From Bacteroidota bacterium (lineage in GTDB: Bacteria; Bacteroidota; Bacteroidia; Sphingobacteriales; Sphingobacteriaceae), in assembly GCA_013289045.1 (NCBI GenBank), contig JABDAU010000035.1, positions 1-37,457 of the forward strand: DNA of 37,457 bases. The letters run 5' to 3'. The translations under genes and the position numbers were made by a program. The notes under the pieces were generated by a model. That model made no database searches, was not told the DNA's origin, and was given only the letters and a program-made list of their open reading frames with translations. Below are positions 1-7,704 of this stretch, piece by piece (positions within the stretch are counted from its first letter, which is position 1; each line of letters starts with the position of its first letter).

Positions 1-91
1 CGCAAATGGGTAAAATGGAGTTGATGGCCTCAACAACCTGGTAGTCGTTGTTTACCGCGTTGCGGATAAATGTAAAACCGGTTACTTTCAT
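1..91 (-). CDS. Glycosyltransferase-like protein, N-terminal fragment (cut by window edge)
   Basis: An ATG on the minus strand at 91 opens a frame that runs off the window start and gives 30 residues beginning MKVTGFTFIRNAVNNDYQVV. This opening (a beta strand, FIRNA, then a helix ending in SILPIC) resembles the start of a Bacteroidota family of GT-A-fold glycosyltransferase-like proteins, where the first strand and FIRN motif bind the nucleotide-sugar. Family assignment is from memory of that N-terminal pattern only. The catalytic part lies outside the window, so substrate and activity cannot be judged. The codons look like those of the neighbouring real genes. Confidence 0.6.
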   Translation of the reverse strand, partial: MKVTGFTFIRNAVNNDYQVVEAINSILPIC

Positions 92-201
92 GCCAGTAGA
101 TAACAGTGGCCTGCAAGTTGGTCAAAAAAGTTGGGAAATAAATGTTAAAATATGTTTAATCCAACCGTCCGGTTGTTTCCGCACAGTAGCGACAACAAGG
201 G

Positions 202-387
202 TTATTTCCTCAAAATATATTTCAGGTACAAGTGCCTGAAATAATCAACGCTGATATAATCCAGGAAAGTCCATTGAGGGAAGCGTGTCCTTTGCAGGTT
301 TTTTAAAAAACCGATGATCATGGTAAGTAGTATCAGCGCTACAGCTATGCAAAAGATGACAATGATTATGGAAATGTAGGTGCTCAT
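202..387 (-). CDS. Small single-pass membrane protein, 61 aa, hypothetical
   Basis: The product has one hydrophobic segment at about residues 5-28 and then a basic, aromatic-rich tail (LQRTRF, YLKYILRK), which predicts an inner-membrane anchor with a short cytoplasmic tail. It lies on the same strand as glnS, downstream of the glnS terminator, and upstream of the glycosyltransferase-like gene. Codon use looks coding. No family is recognised. It may be a real small membrane protein or a chance frame. Confidence 0.45.
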   Translation of the reverse strand: MSTYISIIIVIFCIAVALILLTMIIGFLKNLQRTRFPQWTFLDYISVDYFRHLYLKYILRK

Positions 388-486
388 GCTAACGTATAAA
401 GTTGTTTTTCACCTTTCTACGTTAATTTTACCGGCGAGGTTACTCCGGTTAGCGATAAAAATGCAACTAATATGTAATTTGACTGC

Positions 487-521
487 AAAAAGTTTAACCG
501 CTATTATCCTACGGCTTAAAC
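487..521 (-). terminator. Rho-independent terminator of glnS
   Basis: Inverted repeat GTTTAACCG (492-500) against CGGCTTAAAC (512-521), nine pairs with one bulge. On the minus strand it is followed by a run of T (plus-strand A-run 487-491). It sits 6 bases beyond the glnS stop codon. Confidence 0.6.
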
Positions 522-526
522 AGATA

Positions 527-2188
527 CTATTTTTTAACCCAGCCGTCCTTTAAAGTTACGGTACGGTTAAATACCAGTTTATCAGCCTTGCTGTGGTTTT
601 TATCCAGCGTAAAATATCCTTTTCGCATAAACTGGTAACCAACACCTGGTTCGGCCTTGGCCAGTTCAGGCTCGATATAGGCTGTTTCGATGATATGCAG
701 GCTATTCGGATTCAGGTAACTCTTAAAATCTCCTTCCTCGTTTGAAGGATCTTCCACCTGGAATAAACGGTCGTACAGTCTCACCTCGGCAGTTTTTGCA
801 TGCGGAACGCTCACCCAATGGATAGTCCCCTTAACGCTGATCCCGCTGCTGTCGCCGCCAGATTTTGATTCAGGGATATGCGTACAATGCACTTCGGTAA
901 CATTGCCTTCGGCGTCCTTTACAAAGCTTTCACATTTTACAATGTAGGCGTTCTTTAAACGCACCATCAGGCCAACGCCCAAACGGAAAAATTTCTTCGG
1001 CGGAATCTCCATAAAATCCTCGCGTTCAATCCACAGTTCTCGACTGAAAGGGATTTCCCTGCCGCCATCGCCATCTTCGGCTTCCGGGTTATTCTCGCCG
1101 TACATCATTTCCGTTTTGCCTTCCGGGTAATCGGTGATCACCAGCTTTATCGGGTCGAGTACCGCCATCCGGCGCCAGGCGCTTTTGTTCAGGTCCTCGC
1201 GGATGCAGAACTCCAGCAGACTTACGTCTATCATGTTCTCGCGTTTGGCCACGCCAATGCGTTCGCAAAATTCACGAATCGATTTCGGCGTATAACCCCT
1301 CCGGCGCAATCCGCTGATGGTCGGCATACGCGGGTCGTCCCAATCCTCCACATGGCCTTCTTCAACCAGCTGCAACAGCTTGCGCTTGCTCATCACGGTA
1401 TAGGTCATGTTCAGGCGGGCAAATTCATATTGTTTGGATGGGAACAAGTTCAGCTCCTCAATAAACCAATCGTACAAAGGCCTGTGCGGTATAAACTCCA
1501 GCGTACAAATAGAATGCGTGATCTGCTCAATAGCATCCGACTGCCCGTGCGCGAAATCATACATCGGGTAAATGCACCAGGCATCGCCGGTACGGTGATG
1601 ATGCGCATGTTTAATGCGGTACATGATCGGGTCGCGCATATGCATGTTCGGCGAAGCCAGGTCGACTTTTGCGCGTAACACTTTAGCGCCATCCGGATAT
1701 TTGCCGGCTTTCATTTCGGCAAACAATGTTAAATTCTCTTCTATACTGCGGCTGCGGTATTGGTTTGGCTTGCCCGGTTCGGTAGGCGTACCTTTTTGGG
1801 TGGCAATCTCCTCCGGGGTGCTGTCATCCACATAAGCCAACCCTTTTTTGATCATCGCTACCGCGAGTTCATATAGCTGGTCGAAATAATCTGATGCGTA
1901 AAGTTCCTCGGCCCATTCAAAGCCCAGCCATTTCACATCGGCTTTTATGCTGTCAACATACTCCACATCCTCTTTCACCGGGTTGGTATCATCAAAACGG
2001 AGATTGGTTTTGCCATTGTATTCCAGCGCCAGCCCAAAGTTCAGGCAAATGGATTTGGCATGCCCGATGTGCAGGTATCCGTTCGGTTCCGGCGGGAAAC
2101 GCGTAAGTACACGCCCGCTGTTTTTACCCTCGCGGATATCCTCCTCAATTATCTCCTCAATAAAGTTTAACGATCTCTCTTCAGCCAT
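527..2188 (-). CDS. glnS: Glutaminyl-tRNA synthetase
   Basis: Charges tRNA-Gln with glutamine in the cytoplasm (class I aminoacyl-tRNA synthetase). The 553-aa length fits the bacterial family. The HIGH ATP-binding motif is at residues 40-43, inside [16 protein letters not shown]. The second class I signature reads VMSKRKL around 265-271. The catalytic Rossmann core is followed by the two C-terminal beta-barrel anticodon-binding domains; conserved pieces such as GTIHWVS and RLYDRLF are visible. The start MAEERSLNF is close to a clean -7 promoter element, so the leader is very short. The gene appears to be its own transcription unit, ending at the hairpin at 487-521. GC is clearly higher than in the adjacent envelope operon. 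Confidence 0.97.
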   Translation of the reverse strand: MAEERSLNFIEEIIEEDIREGKNSGRVLTRFPPEPNGYLHIGHAKSICLNFGLALEYNGKTNLRFDDTNPVKEDVEYVDSIKADVKWLGFEWAEELYASDYFDQLYELAVAMIKKGLAYVDDSTPEEIATQKGTPTEPGKPNQYRSRSIEENLTLFAEMKAGKYPDGAKVLRAKVDLASPNMHMRDPIMYRIKHAHHHRTGDAWCIYPMYDFAHGQSDAIEQITHSICTLEFIPHRPLYDWFIEELNLFPSKQYEFARLNMTYTVMSKRKLLQLVEEGHVEDWDDPRMPTISGLRRRGYTPKSIREFCERIGVAKRENMIDVSLLEFCIREDLNKSAWRRMAVLDPIKLVITDYPEGKTEMMYGENNPEAEDGDGGREIPFSRELWIEREDFMEIPPKKFFRLGVGLMVRLKNAYIVKCESFVKDAEGNVTEVHCTHIPESKSGGDSSGISVKGTIHWVSVPHAKTAEVRLYDRLFQVEDPSNEEGDFKSYLNPNSLHIIETAYIEPELAKAEPGVGYQFMRKGYFTLDKNHSKADKLVFNRTVTLKDGWVKK

Positions 2189-2196
2189 ATGAAGAG

Positions 2197-2204
2197 CAAA
2201 AGTA
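2197..2204 (-). promoter_or_regulatory. Bacteroidota-type -7 promoter element of glnS
   Basis: On the minus strand this reads TACTTTTG followed by C, a full match to the TAnnTTTG -7 consensus of the Bacteroidota primary sigma factor. It lies 8 bases upstream of the glnS ATG, so transcription would start almost at the start codon. No clear -33 TTG was found. Confidence 0.55.
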
Positions 2205-2279
2205 GCAAATACAGGCTGAAAAGTTGTATTAAAACGTATGTTTTACAGTTATGGACTTATAAATGGAACGAAAGGTTAA

Positions 2280-3719
2280 CTATCTTTTTTTAACCGGCGG
2301 TCTGCTTCGTAATGTATTTGTTCTGGGAATTGATACTGGGTTCCTTGAAAAACCCCTTGAAGAAGGCCTTGGCTGTTGCGGCGCAACATTTCCTCTTTGA
2401 CCACCCATCGGTTGATTAAAAGTTCGGTGATTAGAGGCGGGCAATACAGTACGGGGCCTGAATATTTGACCACGACTATTCCTAATGGCCCTGTTTTGGT
2501 AATGACTTATACCGCCGCCGCCCACAAATCCTGTACGCCTGTATAAATTTGCAGGGTTGTAGTAGGGATGTACCGTCATTCCCATATAAGTGTGGTGTAA
2601 CGGCTCCGTAAAGTAATAATGTGGCAGTAGGTTAGCATTTACCGTTACATACCCTCCGGTAATAAAACCACGAAGAAATCCCCTGGACCTAAAAGAAGCA
2701 TTTACAGTTGTACTTCGATTTTCGTTTATAGTAACTACACCAACCTTTTCTCCATTATATTTGCGTATTCTTATTTTATACTCTCCTGTAGCAAGCGGAT
2801 AATTATTCAGCGGTAGGGTACCTACTTGTATATCATTTACAAACACTATGGCGCCGTTATCATCCGGGGAATTATTAGTTATATTTAAATAGCCGCCTTG
2901 CGGATCAAGGTTGCGTTCGACCGAGACAGTAGATGCAATGTTTACATCTACATCAATATTTTGGGTTGTATAATTGTTTGAGCTTATTTGCAAGCTGTGA
3001 CGTCCTGGCGTAGTTTCAAATTCCTGGCCATTTGTATATTCAATTGGCTGGCCATCTAGTGCTACTTCGGCATCAGCAGGTACTATTTTAAAAACGAAGT
3101 ATGATTTTGATTCAGAAAGATTTTTATTTGCTTCCTGATCAGGAATAATTTGTACCGGCGTAAGGCCTTCAAGTGCGTTTTCCTTATGATTTTGAATGCT
3201 GAATATTTTAGGCTTCCTGTCTTCAAGCGTGAACGAATAATATATATCTAAAGATTTTTTGCTGGTATCTGCATCCCCAACACTTACACCGTCTTTTACA
3301 TTTACTTTTTTTACAACATTGGCTATTAAAAAATAACGGTCTTTAGCATTATCATAATAAACATCGCTTATTTCTTTTATATCTGTTTCAATTATCCCGT
3401 CTATTTGGCCGAAGGTTTCCTGTATGTTATCAAAATAAATTTGCGAATCGTATTGTGGTTTGTGCAGTGCCGCATTATCACTCTCAATCATGGTGTTGTC
3501 AACAAAGTAATCATTTTGAATTTTTGATATAATTTTGTCTTTTTCTTCACCGGTCTTTTTTATATTTAACAACAATCCATAATCATAAAAATAAGCATCC
3601 AGCTGCATTTTGCATTGCTCTTTTTTGTCATTGACAGTAGCTTCAGTTAACGGCGACCCGACATACGCTACCCAGGCAAGTGAAAATAATACAGGTATAA
3701 GCAATAACAGTTTTTTCAT
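2280..3719 (-). CDS. Secreted PEGA-repeat protein with basic C-terminal tail
   Basis: 479 aa. An N-terminal signal sequence (about 1-22) is followed by a region at about 30-180 with no recognised family. Two beta-rich repeats of PEGA type follow at about 207-272 (VALDGQPIE...TTPGRHSLQISSNNY) and 276-343 (IVFVNDIQVGTLPLNNYPLATGEYKIRI). PEGA domains are common in surface-associated proteins. The last 110 residues are rich in Arg, Pro, Asn and Gly. This is the last gene of a five-gene operon and starts 6 bases after the preceding stop. It is AT-rich compared with glnS. Role unknown; a structural or ligand-binding envelope protein is the best guess. Confidence 0.8.
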   Translation of the reverse strand: MKKLLLLIPVLFSLAWVAYVGSPLTEATVNDKKEQCKMQLDAYFYDYGLLLNIKKTGEEKDKIISKIQNDYFVDNTMIESDNAALHKPQYDSQIYFDNIQETFGQIDGIIETDIKEISDVYYDNAKDRYFLIANVVKKVNVKDGVSVGDADTSKKSLDIYYSFTLEDRKPKIFSIQNHKENALEGLTPVQIIPDQEANKNLSESKSYFVFKIVPADAEVALDGQPIEYTNGQEFETTPGRHSLQISSNNYTTQNIDVDVNIASTVSVERNLDPQGGYLNITNNSPDDNGAIVFVNDIQVGTLPLNNYPLATGEYKIRIRKYNGEKVGVVTINENRSTTVNASFRSRGFLRGFITGGYVTVNANLLPHYYFTEPLHHTYMGMTVHPYYNPANLYRRTGFVGGGGISHYQNRAIRNSRGQIFRPRTVLPASNHRTFNQPMGGQRGNVAPQQPRPSSRGFSRNPVSIPRTNTLRSRPPVKKR

Positions 3720-3725
3720 AAAGCA

Positions 3726-4535
3726 TTATTCGATTAAATGATTCTTTTTGAAATCATCCTTTTCCTGTTCATTCATTTTTTTTATCGAGGCTATCAGCCA
3801 CCCCGAATTATAATCCACTCTAAAAAAATCTTTGACAGTAAAAAACCAGCCGGCCACTTGTAAAAAATTAAAATCAACAGTCTTTATTTGTTTAAACTGA
3901 ATGTCGCCATTTCTTACATAAAACAGAAAAGCACTTAATGCCTCAGCTTTATATCCATTCGAAGTATAAGCACTTATATCTTTTTGTTTTATCAGGGCTT
4001 TTGACAATTCCGAGAAATTCACCTCATGATTCATTGGGTTAATGAACAACGATGCTGCTTTAGCATTTTGAGGTATTGTAAATAAGTCACTTTGCACAGC
4101 ATCAATAACCCAATTGTAACCGTTATTTCCCGAGGTTTCAGGCTTTAAAATAATGTTTACAATCTTTTCTTTATTCCGGTACAAAAAAACACAGTGTGCA
4201 ACCGCATACCAGTTTTTATCTTTATAGGATAGTTTTACTTTGTTTTTATCATCACATACATATTTAATAAAAGCCATTGCGTTAGGGTTACGGCGCAAAG
4301 CAGTGTCTTTAAGATTCAGTAGACTGATAAGATTTTTATACCTGTTTGGTGATGTGTCGCTTCTAAAAGAAAGATGTTCCTGAAAATTAAAACGATCAAT
4401 AAATTGCGACAGGTCTTTTACCTGGTAATGCGCTAATTCTTGTAAAAAATGATCGTCATAGGGTGTTATTGCCTGCGCAATGCAGGCATAGCCAGCAAAG
4501 AGGAAAAAAACAAAAAGTATGATCTTTTTAATCAT
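3726..4535 (-). CDS. Secreted hypothetical protein, 269 aa
   Basis: The chosen start is the ATG at 4535 (MIKKIILFVFFLFAGYACIAQ). It gives a standard signal peptide with cleavage after IAQ, and it overlaps the upstream stop by four bases (ATGA), which implies translational coupling. An in-frame upstream codon at 4580 would add 15 residues before the signal peptide and is unlikely. The mature part begins with a helical segment (FLQELAHYQVKDLSQFIDRFNFQ) and then mixed alpha/beta sequence. No catalytic motif or known family was recognised. Fourth gene of the operon. Confidence 0.75.
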   Translation of the reverse strand: MIKKIILFVFFLFAGYACIAQAITPYDDHFLQELAHYQVKDLSQFIDRFNFQEHLSFRSDTSPNRYKNLISLLNLKDTALRRNPNAMAFIKYVCDDKNKVKLSYKDKNWYAVAHCVFLYRNKEKIVNIILKPETSGNNGYNWVIDAVQSDLFTIPQNAKAASLFINPMNHEVNFSELSKALIKQKDISAYTSNGYKAEALSAFLFYVRNGDIQFKQIKTVDFNFLQVAGWFFTVKDFFRVDYNSGWLIASIKKMNEQEKDDFKKNHLIE

Positions 4536-5155
4536 AATGTGGCTTCCTGAACATGAATATCTCCAAGTTTCACGTCCCAATAATCAGCGGGCTTAACCCC
4601 ATTATATGATTGCTTTTTTACAAGACTTATCTGGATACTTTTTTTCACCCAGTTATTAACCTGTTTGTGGATTTCAGTATTACCAACGGTGGCAGAAAAC
4701 TTTTGAAATATCATGGCAGTAGCATAGTAATTACCATCTTTCCCTTTCTGAAATCCGCTTATTTTGAAATTGTACCACGTGATATTTACCTTAGTATAAG
4801 GTAAATTCATTAACCTAAAAAGATATTCCTTAATGGAGGGCCGTACTATAACAGACGGATCTTTTAAAGAGCTTACTTCTACAATATTCACATCAGGGTC
4901 GCTGAAAAGAGCAAGCGCATTATTAATATATTTCTTCCGCAGATAAGTAGAAATATTTTTATCGGCTATATGCTTAACATGGCCTGCAAAATCTATCACA
5001 TCATCTTTGGCCTGCTGGCTAAAAGCAGCCATTTGATTATCTGTTAAAGTTGTATCCACCTGGCTCGCATCATCGTTTTGAGCGCGCGATGGCGTACTAT
5101 ACAGAATGCCTGCTATTAATATTAAAAACCAGTAGTATTTAGTTGCCTTTTTCAT
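4532..5155 (-). CDS. Secreted hypothetical protein, 207 aa
   Basis: Start taken at 5155 (MKKATKYYWFLILIAGILYS), which gives a signal peptide ending near SRAQ. Upstream in-frame starts (5167, 5218) would put non-signal residues before the hydrophobic core. The gene overlaps the end of the lipoprotein gene by 17 bases and the next gene by four. The mature protein has a helical N-terminal half followed by the strand-rich segment VNITWYNFKISGFQKGKDGNYYATAMIFQKF, a layout like NTF2-like or SnoaL-like domains, though this was not established. No catalytic residues are evident. Third gene of the operon. Confidence 0.75.
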   Translation of the reverse strand: MKKATKYYWFLILIAGILYSTPSRAQNDDASQVDTTLTDNQMAAFSQQAKDDVIDFAGHVKHIADKNISTYLRKKYINNALALFSDPDVNIVEVSSLKDPSVIVRPSIKEYLFRLMNLPYTKVNITWYNFKISGFQKGKDGNYYATAMIFQKFSATVGNTEIHKQVNNWVKKSIQISLVKKQSYNGVKPADYWDVKLGDIHVQEATL

Positions 5156-6140
5156 TAGTAGTTTCATGTACATAGAGGTCATAAATTTTTCCGTCTTCAA
5201 ATTTTTTAGCGCTGTCAATAGCTACAATTCTTGTAATGTTATCTGGTGTAACTATAAGGCTTTCAAGGTAGGCATGGATATTTTTTACCCCCGTAGCTGT
5301 ATTCCTATTGTAAGTATACACTTTGGCATCCGGATCAAATTTTTTAAGTATGCTTTCCTTTAATACTTCTTTTTCCTCGGCATTCAGCGTCCCATTCACA
5401 AGGTTTTGCATATTCTGTGCAAGATTGCCGGAATAAACCGGGTGACGGGTTGCAACGCGTGCTGTAGTTGTAGCTTTTACCGGCAGCGTGATGGGTACGG
5501 GCGCGGCAGGGGATGAGGCTGCAGGTGCACTATTGCTAACAGAATCTTTAATTTGCACTTGTGCATCCGTATTTGCCGGTTTGTACAGAATAATAATTTT
5601 TGATACTTTTTTCTCGCAAACTAAATTTGCAACAGCATTCCGCAGATCATTAATATTATCAAAGCTTTTTATCCCGGCTATGGGTTGCGGGTTTTCAGAA
5701 AAAATGAAGGTTTCGTTTTTTTGCTTGTCCTGGCTGAGAAAAGTATTAAAGTCGAAATTTTTATTTATAGCGGTGTTTAACCAAGCAGGAGCGGTTTCTT
5801 TTTCAAAAAATTTATTCAGGCTTCGCTCCACCGCTTTTATTTTAGTGTAATCTGTAGCTTTATTGTTTTCATAATCGAGCACGATCTTATTGGCCTCCCC
5901 AATGTCTGCCCTTAATATATTTAGCGGATAAAACGTCAGGTCTTGTTTTGGAGTGCACGCGTCCTGAATCGGTTCAACGATATCCTGTATGTCTTTAGGG
6001 TAATGATTATTGGTCGAATCACTATTTGCCGGTCCAAAGAAAACTATATTCATTTCAGTTCCCCGTACAGGCTTTGGTCGGCAACTGGTCAATAAGCAAG
6101 CAGCCGGTAAAAGCAGACTTAAAAAAAAGTGATATTTCAT
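5139..6140 (-). CDS. Lipoprotein of unknown function, 333 aa
   Basis: The start at 6140 (MKYHFFLSLLLPAACLLTSC) gives a lipoprotein signal with lipobox LTSC and the acylated cysteine at residue 20. In-frame upstream sequence to 6278 overlaps the previous gene and carries no signal. After the lipobox comes an alpha/beta-looking region (MNIVFFGPANSD ... SKIIILYKP). Next is a Pro/Ala/Ser-rich linker around residues 200-225, and then a C-terminal domain (ILKKFDPDAKVYTYN ... IDSAKKFEDGKIYDLYV). The first region resembles a von Willebrand A-type strand order, but no complete metal site is present, so that is only an impression. Second gene of the operon, 10 bases after the membrane-protein gene. Confidence 0.78.
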   Translation of the reverse strand: MKYHFFLSLLLPAACLLTSCRPKPVRGTEMNIVFFGPANSDSTNNHYPKDIQDIVEPIQDACTPKQDLTFYPLNILRADIGEANKIVLDYENNKATDYTKIKAVERSLNKFFEKETAPAWLNTAINKNFDFNTFLSQDKQKNETFIFSENPQPIAGIKSFDNINDLRNAVANLVCEKKVSKIIILYKPANTDAQVQIKDSVSNSAPAASSPAAPVPITLPVKATTTARVATRHPVYSGNLAQNMQNLVNGTLNAEEKEVLKESILKKFDPDAKVYTYNRNTATGVKNIHAYLESLIVTPDNITRIVAIDSAKKFEDGKIYDLYVHETTNEKGN

Positions 6141-6150
6141 CAGTTTAGGA

Positions 6151-7128
6151 TTAATAGGCAAGTTGTACTTCTTTACACTGTGCAACAACCGCTTCTTTTG
6201 CCTGGTCGTTTGTTTGTGCAATGAAGAGTTGATTAATTTCGGGGTCGATAAGTAAGCCGGAATAAACAAGGTAAACATTGTTCATATCGACAATTCTGTT
6301 TATCCTGAAATGAGTCTCGTTTTTGTACTGATCATTGATCGTTCTTATCTTATCGATCGCAATATCCCATTCCGTAACTTTTTCGCCTATAAACTGCCGG
6401 GCTGATGATGCCGGCACATATTGGGCAGGATAGATGAGCTGTTTCTCATTATTATATTCGTATTCACGTATAAAACAATCTGCCCTGGTCCGCCACTTAT
6501 TAAGCTGTTTTTTTAATGCGGGCCTAAATAGCGTTAGATAAGCAAAAAATATTTTGGTAAAATATATGTGTACAACAACACCAAATATTATAATAAATAA
6601 GATAAAACGGCCCAACGGTACTAAGAAGATATCGCTTTCGAGAACGCTATAGTATACGGCAAATTTGGATAAGCCGAGTAAAATGATCAAGCCGCTGAAA
6701 ACCAGATTTACCTTTTTAATATATTTTTTCTTTTCTATTTCCTGCTTAATAAGGTCAGATTCGTTACTTCCGCAAAGGTGTTGTTTTACCTGTAGTACCA
6801 ATATTTGGGCATCTATTTTCGACTCCGGGTCTTTTTTTGCTAATATAAAAATGGGGAATAAAGCGAAAATAAAATCAGCTGCGGATAAAGCAATGATCGC
6901 CAAAATGCCAAGGCCTTCATCATTTATCTGGAATGCAAGCAAAGCCTCTAAAACAATCAATATGCAAACCATTAAAATAGTTATAAAAACGCTTTTAATA
7001 TTGCCATATAATGATGGGATTTGTTTGCCGTTTACAGATACGTTTGATTGAGGCAATGCTACCCAATGGTTTAGCAATTCACTTTTGGGGAAAAAATCGG
7101 TTGTGCTGTCGTAGATATTTAAAGCCAT
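6151..7128 (-). CDS. Four-helix membrane protein, first gene of the envelope operon
   Basis: 325 aa with four predicted membrane segments at about 45-67, 73-97, 138-160 and 167-190, and a soluble C-terminal region from about 200 to 325. There is no signal peptide and no recognised family. It precedes a lipoprotein, two secreted proteins and a PEGA protein in one tightly spaced transcription unit, so it may be the inner-membrane component of an envelope complex. Its ATG follows a leader that contains an inverted repeat (7152-7188). GC is lower than in neighbouring housekeeping genes. Confidence 0.78.
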   Translation of the reverse strand: MALNIYDSTTDFFPKSELLNHWVALPQSNVSVNGKQIPSLYGNIKSVFITILMVCILIVLEALLAFQINDEGLGILAIIALSAADFIFALFPIFILAKKDPESKIDAQILVLQVKQHLCGSNESDLIKQEIEKKKYIKKVNLVFSGLIILLGLSKFAVYYSVLESDIFLVPLGRFILFIIIFGVVVHIYFTKIFFAYLTLFRPALKKQLNKWRTRADCFIREYEYNNEKQLIYPAQYVPASSARQFIGEKVTEWDIAIDKIRTINDQYKNETHFRINRIVDMNNVYLVYSGLLIDPEINQLFIAQTNDQAKEAVVAQCKEVQLAY

Positions 7129-7151
7129 AATAAAAAATTAAACAAATAAAT

Positions 7152-7188
7152 AATCCGGCCCACATAGCAAGCCTGTCCGGGCTGGATT
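7152..7188 (-). repeat. Inverted repeat in the leader of the envelope operon
   Basis: AATCCGGCCC (7152-7161) pairs with GGGCTGGATT (7179-7188) with one mismatch and a 17-base loop, 24-60 bases upstream of the ATG at 7128. It could form a leader hairpin in the operon mRNA. On the plus strand it is followed by TTTTA, but no plus-strand gene ends here. Confidence 0.45.
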
Positions 7189-7205
7189 TTTATCCCCGGC
7201 ACTCA

Positions 7206-7219
7206 TCTCCCATGGGAGA
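7206..7219. promoter_or_regulatory. Perfect 14-bp palindrome, possible operator
   Basis: TCTCCCATGGGAGA is a perfect palindrome 78-91 bases upstream of the envelope operon start. Its size and position fit a dimeric regulator site. No regulator gene lies beside it and the motif is not one I recognise. Confidence 0.3.
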
Positions 7220-7704
7220 AATTTTAAACACGTTTATAATAAAGAAACCTTTTTGTGATAGCTGAAAACTCCTGAAGAAAGAAGTCCGGCATAACCGCTA
7301 ACAGCTGTTTAGCTTTACGAATATATTATTTAAAAAATTATATAACAAATTATATCTATATAATTATCAGTTTATTACGAGCCTGTAACTATTAGTATTG
7401 AAACTTTTATTTCTAATTTATTCGAAAAGAAATATATTCCTTTTGCGAAAAAGCGGGGAAATAATTCCTGCTAATACGCAAACAAATTGAAGGAAAAGGA
7501 CACAGGCAAATTATCCGGCCATATACAATAACTCCAATAGTAAATCATACAGCGTTAGGAGCACAATGGTACCATGCGTTATTATGGTTATGGATTGGGT
7601 TACTTTGAAATAGTCTATTCTCACTCCATTTCCCTATCTTCCCCAACCTTATTACACAATTTCAATTACTTTTACGTTTATAGTAATACGGTTTAACAGC
7701 GCCT

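Larger units (their letters stand above)
7129..7704. other. 576-bp divergent intergenic region
   Basis: This gap separates the minus-strand envelope operon from the plus-strand DUF4175 gene and should hold both promoters. It contains the inverted repeat 7152-7188, the palindrome 7206-7219 and a very AT-rich stretch around 7320-7400. Short frames in it do not look coding. A near-consensus -7 element TACTTTTA (7667-7674, last base off) lies 30 bases before the DUF4175 start. Confidence 0.6.

Noticed and set aside
48..239. 63-codon plus-strand frame at the window start
   Set aside because: It overlaps the glycosyltransferase-like start and the small membrane gene on the opposite strand and has no domain or good codon pattern.
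1352..2192. Several plus-strand frames opposite glnS
   Set aside because: All are antisense shadows of the glnS reading frame in a GC-richer gene.
2276..2473. 65-codon minus-strand frame overlapping the PEGA gene end
   Set aside because: It lies in another frame of the same strand with no independent support; the PEGA frame continues in a plausible basic tail.
4775..4790. CACGTG at the site reading TACCACGTGATA
   Set aside because: Only the central eight bases fit parS; the flanks break the palindrome, so it is treated as chance.
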